12,160 nucleotides of DNA. Source: Deltaproteobacteria bacterium. Its GTDB lineage: Bacteria > Desulfobacterota > Binatia > DP-6. The translations under genes and the position numbers were made by a program. The stretch lies in contig VBLD01000154.1 of NCBI GenBank assembly GCA_005879205.1, forward strand, positions 1 through 12,160. The letters run 5' to 3'. Below are positions 7,641 to 12,160 of the stretch, piece by piece (position 1 is the first letter of the stretch; each line of letters opens with the position of its first letter). The notes beneath the pieces are model-generated. The model saw nothing but the letters and a program-made list of their open reading frames with translations. It did no database searches and was not told the origin of the DNA.

Positions 7641-8346
7641 CAATCGAGCACGGCGAGCGTCGGCAGTGCGACCTGGCTGTCCGGCTCGCCCCGCATCGCG
7701 GCCCGCACGGGGGCGAACGAGCGGCGATGGACGGGCGACGGGCCATGCTCGCGAATGGCGGCGAAGTGGCTCCGGGTGGCGTAGCCCATGTGACGGGCGA
7801 AGCCGTAGCCGGGATAGCGGCCGTCGAGCTCGCACATGATAGCGTCCCGCGCTACTTTGGCAACGATCGACGCCGCGGCGATCGAGCACACGAACGAGTC
7901 GCCCTTCGGATATGCGCTCTGCGGCATCGGCAGGTCGGGAATCTCGCGACCATCGACCAGCACGTAGCCCGGGACGAGCGGCCGAAGCGCTTCGAGCGCG
8001 CGGCGGCACGCGGCGAGACCCGCTCGATAGATGTTAAGGCGGTCGATCTCCTCCGGCTCGACCATGCCGAGCCCGACGGCCAGCGCGCGGCGGCGTATCT
8101 CCGCCGCGAGCCGTTCCGTTCACGAACGGCGGCCTGGAGCACCTTGGAGTCCGCCACGCCATCGAGCCAGGTGCCGGGGGGCAGCACGACGGCGGCCGCG
8201 ACGACCGGTCCGGCGAGCGGCCCCATCCCGACCTCGTCCACCCCCGCCACGAGACGGATGCCGACCCGCCAGAGCAGCGTCTCCAGATGCGGTGCCGCCG
8301 TCGCCAGCTTCCGTCGGCGCCGGCGGCCGCGGGGTTCGGACGCCAT
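7640..8346 (-). pseudogene. rnhB: Ribonuclease HII, interrupted by a 5-base duplication
   Basis: RNase HII cuts the RNA strand at ribonucleotides in DNA-RNA hybrids. The N-terminal part (ATG 8346, with GGGAG just upstream) has AGVDEVGMGPLAGPVV, giving D37 and E38, then ADSKVLQAAVRER. The frame is then lost because AACGG is repeated (minus-strand GAACGGAACGG; plus strand 8111-8120 is CCGTTCCGTT). Removing one copy restores VRERLAAEIRRRAL and continues through EPEEIDRLNI, LVDG (D130), AAASIVAKVARD (D166), YPGYGFARHMGY and GPSPVHRRSFAPV to the TGA at 7642-7640, 233 residues in all. Every other position looks under selection, so the change is recent or an assembly error. The usual GRG motif reads GMG (residue 41). 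A TTG at 8364 is an alternative start. It follows the upstream oxidoreductase by 33 bases. Confidence 0.9.
8111..8129. repeat. 5-base tandem duplication beside an inverted repeat in rnhB
   Basis: CCGTT is repeated in tandem on the plus strand (8111-8115, 8116-8120). The second copy begins an inverted repeat, CCGTTC (8116-8121) and GAACGG (8124-8129), with a two-base centre. This is the exact site where the rnhB frame is lost. Confidence 0.75.
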
Positions 8347-8379
8347 GGCGCTCCCGGGTAGCAAACGGAGACGGGGCCG

Positions 8380-9549
8380 TCAAAGCGACCGCCGCGCGCA
8401 GAGCGCGGCGAGGGCCGCGAGCGCGCTCCGGCGGTCCCAGCCGTCGACGCCGTTGTACCAGGCGAGGCCAACCGCTTGCGCGCGTCGGCTCGCCGCCGCG
8501 AGGCGGAACCAGACTCGATGCCGCGGCCCGTAGAACAGCCGCGTCGCGAGGCTCAGGCGGCGGAGCTTCCGTCCGAGCGGCCCGCGCTCGACGGTGCGCG
8601 CGTAGCCGCGGAAGGACCAGTCGCCCACGGCGTGCGCCTGGCAGAGGGCATCGGCGGCGAGCAGGCCATACTCGAGCGCGAAGGAGATGCCCTCGCCCAT
8701 GAGCGGATCGACGCCCGCGGCGTCGCCGACCAGCAGCGCGTGCGGGGCAGCCAGTCGCGGCGGTCCCACGTACGCGTGAATGGGAAACGCCTGCCAGCCG
8801 ACCGGCGCGGCACCGAGGAGACCGAGCTCGAGCGCGAGCTCCGCACGAAGTCGCGCCCCGTCCACCGGTGGCAGGGCGTAGACGCCGACGTTGACGTGCG
8901 GTACGGCGTCGACGACGCACGGGAATGCCCAGCGGTAGCCACGCAAGCCCGTCGCGCACGCGCTGAAATCGAACTCGTACCGGCCTGTGGCGTAGCCCGT
9001 CCACGAGGTCGCCGCGACCGGGACGTCGCACATGACGGCCCGCGCGGTGACACCGCTCGCCCCGATGAGGGCGCGGCGGACGAGGCTCCCGCTGCCGTCG
9101 GCGCCGACCACCACCGGCGTCCAGTAGGTCCGCCGCGACGTCTCGACCCGCACCCCCGCGCCGTCCCGGGCGACGTGGGTCACCCGCTCCTCCTCGCGGA
9201 GCTCGACGCCGCGGTCGCGCGCCGTCCAGGCGAGCAGCGCGTCGAGCTCCCGCCGCCGCACCACCCGGCAGAGGTCGTTCCCGTCGATCGCGAGCGCGGC
9301 GCCACCGGGCAAGGTCACCCGCGCTCGGTCCACGCGCGCCTGTGGGATCGCGAGCGGCACGTCGAGGTGCTGGAGGAGCTGCACCCCCTTCGGGATCACG
9401 CCCCCGGCGCAGGTCTTGTCGCGTGGATGGCGTGCCTTCTCGAGGAGCACCGAGCGGGCCGCGAGCTCCGGTGCGCGCGCCGCGAGCCCGAGCGCCGTCG
9501 CCGCGCCGGCAGGGCCGGAGCCGACGATGACGACGTCGCGGCGCTCCAT
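8380..9549 (-). CDS. Geranylgeranyl reductase family FAD-dependent oxidoreductase
   Basis: A 389-residue flavoprotein of the geranylgeranyl-reductase/PHBH-like superfamily; members hydrogenate isoprenoid chains or oxidise/reduce other hydrophobic substrates. The FAD motif VIVGSGPAGAATALGLA is at 7-23, then LLEKARHPRDKTCAGG (35-50) with the GGR-type cysteine C47, VVGADGSGSLVRR (147-159), GYRWAFP (204-210, the YxWxFP substrate-cavity motif) and the second FAD motif LVGDAAGVDPLMGEGISFALE (273-293). No transmembrane segment is evident. The ATG at 9549 has AGAAGG five bases upstream; extension further upstream adds only arginine-rich noise. rnhB follows after 33 bases, probably co-transcribed. Whether it reduces quinone side chains, polyprenyl lipids or something else cannot be told here, as no isoprenoid gene is nearby. 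Confidence 0.9.
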   Translation of the reverse strand: MERRDVVIVGSGPAGAATALGLAARAPELAARSVLLEKARHPRDKTCAGGVIPKGVQLLQHLDVPLAIPQARVDRARVTLPGGAALAIDGNDLCRVVRRRELDALLAWTARDRGVELREEERVTHVARDGAGVRVETSRRTYWTPVVVGADGSGSLVRRALIGASGVTARAVMCDVPVAATSWTGYATGRYEFDFSACATGLRGYRWAFPCVVDAVPHVNVGVYALPPVDGARLRAELALELGLLGAAPVGWQAFPIHAYVGPPRLAAPHALLVGDAAGVDPLMGEGISFALEYGLLAADALCQAHAVGDWSFRGYARTVERGPLGRKLRRLSLATRLFYGPRHRVWFRLAAASRRAQAVGLAWYNGVDGWDRRSALAALAALCARRSL

Positions 9550-9859
9550 CGGCGCCTTCTCTAGCGCGCCGTCACCGACGTCGCCATCCGGCTCGCGCCA
9601 AGCTATAGGAGCGCCGTGCGTCGGCCCTTCGGGCTCATTCCGGCGGCGATCCCACGGAGTCCTTCCGACAGAATCGCTCGCTCTTCGCGCGCATCGCTTC
9701 GTCTTCAACTGGTACGACGGCGACCCGACAGAGGCGAAGCATCTCGCGGACTTCGACGAGATCGTCGGTAGCGCCCGGATCCTGCGCTGAGTCGGGGCGG
9801 CGATTTTCCGAGCGCTTGGCTCGAGGGCCGAGGGGACACCCGTACGAGCGGTCGACCCT
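9550..9859. other. About 310 bases without an intact gene
   Basis: This stretch separates the PIN toxin from the oxidoreductase. It holds the possible plus-strand gene fragment described separately, a five-pair inverted repeat around 9808-9824 without a T-tract, and a weak TATAGC element (9607-9602, minus strand) upstream of the oxidoreductase with no convincing -35. I see no tRNA, small-RNA signature or mobile-element end. Confidence 0.5.
9680..9790 (+). pseudogene. Possible 3' remnant of a lost plus-strand gene
   Basis: The plus-strand frame ending at the TGA 9788-9790 reads RFVFNWYDGDPTEAKHLADF followed by DEIVGSARILR. Its last 30 or so codons nearly all end in G or C and the residue mix is that of a real folded C-terminus. 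Upstream of about 9680 the GC bias at third positions fades and no credible start or N-terminus is found. This fits a decayed gene whose 5' part was deleted. I cannot name the family. It could still be a chance reading, since GC-rich DNA yields long false frames. Confidence 0.3.
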
Positions 9860-10222
9860 CTACCGCGCAACTGGGATCTGGCGCGACCGGCGGAGCATGC
9901 GGTCACGGGTCATCAGCGGCACGCGATGTACGATGCTGGTGGCGGCGATCAATTCGTCCGCAGGATCCCCATGCACGTCGAGCTGCGTGCTCGTGCGGGC
10001 GATGTCCCGCGTGATGGGCCACAAGTGAATGCGCGCGAGCGTGCGGACCACGTCGACGTCGTCCAGGTCGATCTCGATCCGGCGGAGCTGTGCGAGCTTC
10101 GCGATCTCCCAGAGCACGATGGCCGAGATGCTCCATTGATCGTTACGGAGAAGCCGGGTCTCGGAGTCCGAGAGCCGACCGGCGACCGCGTGCAGGAGCA
10201 CGTGCGTGTCAAGATTCAGCAC
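9860..10222 (-). CDS. vapC: PIN-domain toxin, VapC-like ribonuclease
   Basis: A 120-residue PIN-domain protein, the expected length for type II toxin RNases that cleave tRNA, rRNA or mRNA when freed from antitoxin. Acidic active-site residues are in place: D5 in LNLDTHVLL, E39 in VLWEIAKL, D86 and D89 in DPADELIAATS, and D107 in LMTRD. The start is GTG at 10222-10220, giving MLNLDTH; the antitoxin stop lies 14 bases inside the toxin frame, so translation is coupled and toxin cannot easily be made without antitoxin. The frame is intact. The exact RNA target cannot be inferred. Confidence 0.92.
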   Translation of the reverse strand: MLNLDTHVLLHAVAGRLSDSETRLLRNDQWSISAIVLWEIAKLAQLRRIEIDLDDVDVVRTLARIHLWPITRDIARTSTQLDVHGDPADELIAATSIVHRVPLMTRDRMLRRSRQIPVAR

Positions 10223-10427
10223 GCCATCTGACCCGAGTGGACATGATGTCGCCTTTGATCTTCAGCTTCCCGCGCAGCGAGCCGATCAGACTTCCGCAAT
10301 CCGTCCCGACCGGGATGAGCTTGGCCACGGGCTTGCCGCGTTTGGTGATGACGATGCCATCCGGGTCGACCTCGTCGAGAAGTGCAAGGCACTGCTCCTT
10401 GAACTTGGCTGCCGGGATCTGACGCAT
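10209..10427 (-). CDS. Phd/YefM-family antitoxin
   Basis: A 72-residue protein beginning MRQIPAAKFKEQCLALLDEV, followed by IVITKRGKPVAKLIP, the typical Phd/YefM DNA-binding fold with its ITKRGKPVA strand. The C-terminal tail (GDIMSTRVRWRAES) would be the flexible toxin-neutralising segment. I prefer the ATG at 10427; a GTG at 10433 would add two residues but lies within the inverted repeat. The gene overlaps the PIN toxin by 14 bases, the standard antitoxin-first arrangement. It probably represses its own operon through the dyad just upstream. Confidence 0.9.
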   Translation of the reverse strand: MRQIPAAKFKEQCLALLDEVDPDGIVITKRGKPVAKLIPVGTDCGSLIGSLRGKLKIKGDIMSTRVRWRAES

Positions 10428-10430
10428 GAC

Positions 10431-10458
10431 CACTTGATAGCACCGGTCAGTTCAAGTG
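10431..10458. promoter_or_regulatory. Dyad upstream of the antitoxin, putative autoregulatory operator
   Basis: CACTTGA (10431-10437) and TCAAGTG (10452-10458) are exact reverse complements separated by 14 bases, and the palindrome ACCGGT (10442-10447) lies exactly at the centre of symmetry. The dyad ends three bases before the antitoxin ATG. Phd/YefM antitoxins commonly bind such repeats to repress their operon. No clear -10/-35 pair was found. Confidence 0.5.
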
Positions 10459-10469
10459 TCCATGACGGG

Positions 10470-10483
10470 GCCGAAACGTCGGC
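10470..10483. repeat. Short inverted repeat downstream of the RND pump gene
   Basis: GCCGA and TCGGC flank a four-base loop, giving a five-pair hairpin nine bases past the pump stop codon. There is no T-tract, so at most a weak or factor-dependent 3' structure. Confidence 0.3.
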
Positions 10484-10491
10484 ACGGGTGA

Positions 10492-12160
10492 TTACGCGGC
10501 TGCCCCTGCGGTTGCGGATGGCAGCTGACGCCGCCTCCAGATCGCGTAGATCGCCGGGTAGACCAGGAGCTCCATCAGGAACGACGTGACGATGCCGCCG
10601 ATCATCGGCGCCGCGATTCGTTTCATCACGTCGGCTCCCGCGCCGTGGGACCACATGATGGGCAGCAGCCCCACGAACATGACCGTCACCGTCATCATCT
10701 TGGGACGGAGGCGCTTGACGGCGCCCTCGATGATGGCGTCCTCGAGATCCCCCCACGACCGCATGCGGCCACGGCGCTGATGCTCCGCGAAGGCGAGGTC
10801 GAGGTAGAGGAGCATGAACACGCCCGTCTCGGCGTCGACGCCGAGGAGGGCGATCAAGCCGACCCACACCGCGATGCTCGTGTTGTAGTGGAGGAGCCAG
10901 AGGAGCCAGATCGCCCCGACCGCCGAGAAGGGGACCGCCAGCAGGATGATCAGCGTCTTCGTGACCGACGTCGTGTTCACGTAGAGCAGGACGAAGATGA
11001 TGAGCACGGTGAACGGCACGACGAGCCGCAGCCGCGCGCTCGCGCGCTGCAGGTACTCGAACTGACCCGCCCAGCCGAGGCGGTAGCCGGGCGGGAGCTG
11101 GACCCGCTCGCCGACGACGCGTTTCGCCTCGTCGACGTAGCTGCCGAGGTCCCGCCCCGCGACGTCGACGAACACGTAGCCGACGAGCTGGCCGTCCTCG
11201 TCGCGAACCGATGGCGGTGAGGTGGAGAACCCGATGTCGGCGAGCTGCGCAAGGGGAATCTGCGCGCCGTCCGGGCTGGTCACCAGCACCCGCTTCAGGC
11301 TCTCCGGGTCGCTGCGCTCGTCGCGGACGTAGCGGACGTTGATGCTGTAGCGCTCGCGGCCCTCGACGGTCTGGGAGATGCTCGTGCCCCCGATCGCCGA
11401 CTCGACGACGTCCTGCACGTCGCCCACCGTCAGGCCGTAGCGCGCGACCGCCTCGCGCTTCACGGTGAAGTCGAGATAGTAGCCGCTCGTCGTGCGCTCG
11501 GCGAAGGCGCTGCGCGTCCCGGACACGGTGGCGACCGCGCCCTCGATCTCGCGCGCGACACGCCCGATCTCGGTGAGGTCGGGGCCGTACACCTTGACGC
11601 CGAGGACGCTGCGGATGCCGGTGGCGAGCATCTCGGTGCGTGTCTGGATCGGCATCCACCAGATGTTCGGCATGCCAGGGAAGCGGATCGTGCGATCCAT
11701 TTCGGCGAGGAGCTTGTCCCACGTCATGCCCGCGCGCCAATCCTTCTCCGGCTTCAGCGTCACCACCGTCTCGAACATGTTGAGCGGTGCGGGATCCGTC
11801 GGGGTCTCGGCGCGTCCGGCCTTACCGAAGACGTGGTCCACCTCGGGGAACTGCTTGATCATCCGGTCCTGCGTCTGGATGGCCGCGCGTGCCTGGGTGA
11901 TCGACATGCCCGGGAGCGCCGTCGGCATGTAGAGGATCGTCCCCTCGTTGAGCGGCGGCATGAACTCGGACCCGAGCCAGAAGTAGATGGGGACCGTGCC
12001 GGCGACGATCACCACTGCCGCGGCAACGGTCAGCCAGCGGAAGCGGAGGACGAGCTTCACGACCGGATGGTAGAGGCGCATGAGCGGCCGGCTGATCGGG
12101 TGGTGCTCCTCGCTGTGAATCGTGCCCACGAGCACGGCGTTGGTCACGCGGCGGAGCCAG
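10492..12160 (-). CDS. CusA/CzcA-type (HME) RND efflux permease, C-terminal half
   Basis: About 555 residues of a roughly 1,040-residue inner-membrane proton-driven pump; the N-terminal half (TM1-6) lies beyond the right edge and the frame is open to the last base. Positions count from the GTG at 12147. TM7 is about 38-58, followed by GSEFMPPLNEGTILYMP (59-75), a hallmark of the heavy-metal RND branch. The second periplasmic porter region spans about 60-370, including TRTEMLATGIRS (169-180) and QTVEGRERYSINVRY (259-273). TM8-TM12 are about 374-535, with GVDAETGVFMLLYLD (436-450) and AGADVMKRIAAPMIGG (503-518). It resembles E. coli CusA all along, but only one of CusA's three metal-binding methionines is kept (M173; the other two positions are L239 and about D293), so the exported metal is uncertain. 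Membrane-fusion and outer-membrane partners are not in view. Confidence 0.93.
   Translation of the reverse strand, partial: WLRRVTNAVLVGTIHSEEHHPISRPLMRLYHPVVKLVLRFRWLTVAAAVVIVAGTVPIYFWLGSEFMPPLNEGTILYMPTALPGMSITQARAAIQTQDRMIKQFPEVDHVFGKAGRAETPTDPAPLNMFETVVTLKPEKDWRAGMTWDKLLAEMDRTIRFPGMPNIWWMPIQTRTEMLATGIRSVLGVKVYGPDLTEIGRVAREIEGAVATVSGTRSAFAERTTSGYYLDFTVKREAVARYGLTVGDVQDVVESAIGGTSISQTVEGRERYSINVRYVRDERSDPESLKRVLVTSPDGAQIPLAQLADIGFSTSPPSVRDEDGQLVGYVFVDVAGRDLGSYVDEAKRVVGERVQLPPGYRLGWAGQFEYLQRASARLRLVVPFTVLIIFVLLYVNTTSVTKTLIILLAVPFSAVGAIWLLWLLHYNTSIAVWVGLIALLGVDAETGVFMLLYLDLAFAEHQRRGRMRSWGDLEDAIIEGAVKRLRPKMMTVTVMFVGLLPIMWSHGAGADVMKRIAAPMIGGIVTSFLMELLVYPAIYAIWRRRQLPSATAGAAA

Noticed and set aside
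6540..7784. Plus-strand open frame of 414 codons opposite E1 alpha
   Set aside because: No recognisable motif; composition is that of reverse-complemented coding DNA.
7575..8009. N-terminal extension of E1 alpha into the rnhB region
   Set aside because: The frame is open but the added residues are Arg/Ala-rich noise; the family N-terminus begins at about 7574.
8476..9564. Plus-strand open frame of 362 codons opposite the flavoprotein
   Set aside because: Shadow frame; the minus-strand product has both FAD motifs and a good start.
9602..9630. TATAGC as the -10 of a promoter for the flavoprotein gene
   Set aside because: The spacing-matched -35 (GAAGGG) has no resemblance to TTGACA.
9800..9826. 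Hairpin CGAGC/GCTCG as a terminator for the PIN toxin gene
   Set aside because: On the minus strand the stem is followed by GGAAAA rather than a T-tract, so it is not an intrinsic terminator for that gene.
10286..11740. Second minus-strand frame of 484 codons inside the pump gene
   Set aside because: Highly charged His/Arg-rich translation out of frame with the RND pump, whose membrane segments and motifs are clear.

Overview
The window is very GC-rich DNA in which every well-supported gene lies on the minus strand, so transcription runs from right to left. It looks like chromosomal DNA of a high-GC Gram-negative bacterium. An inner-membrane metal-efflux RND pump implies an outer membrane, and the E1 alpha/E1 beta/E2 pyruvate dehydrogenase with linked lipB-lipA and the rubrerythrin/HdrD-like/DUF3501 set would fit a soil or subsurface delta-proteobacterium, Binatota or Rokubacteria-like lineage. 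That placement is inference; no rRNA or tRNA is present to confirm it.

Right to left: (1) the C-terminal half of a CusA/CzcA-type RND pump, running off the right edge; (2) a compact Phd/YefM-PIN (VapBC-like) toxin-antitoxin pair whose reading frames overlap, preceded by a dyad that may be its operator; (3) about 310 bases without a gene on the minus strand, holding what looks like the 3' end of a lost plus-strand gene; (4) a geranylgeranyl-reductase-family FAD oxidoreductase followed by rnhB (ribonuclease HII), which is frameshifted by a 5-base tandem duplication; (5) after a possible terminator and promoter, a tight operon E1 alpha - E1 beta - E2 - lipB - lipA, which would build pyruvate (or another 2-oxoacid) dehydrogenase and its lipoyl cofactor together. 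lipA is broken by an apparent 14-base loss. (6) A glutathione-S-transferase-like gene with a CPFC redox motif; (7) a rubrerythrin - HdrD-like iron-sulfur protein - DUF3501 operon, probably a peroxide/redox stress module, driven by a promoter whose -10 region lies in a perfect 23-base palindrome; DUF3501 is cut by the left edge.

The most interesting points are the palindromic operator in front of the rubrerythrin redox module, the two frame-breaking indels (lipA and rnhB), both at short inverted repeats, and the loss of two of the three CusA-type methionine ligands in the pump. No insertion sequence, CRISPR array, prophage, tRNA or rRNA was seen.
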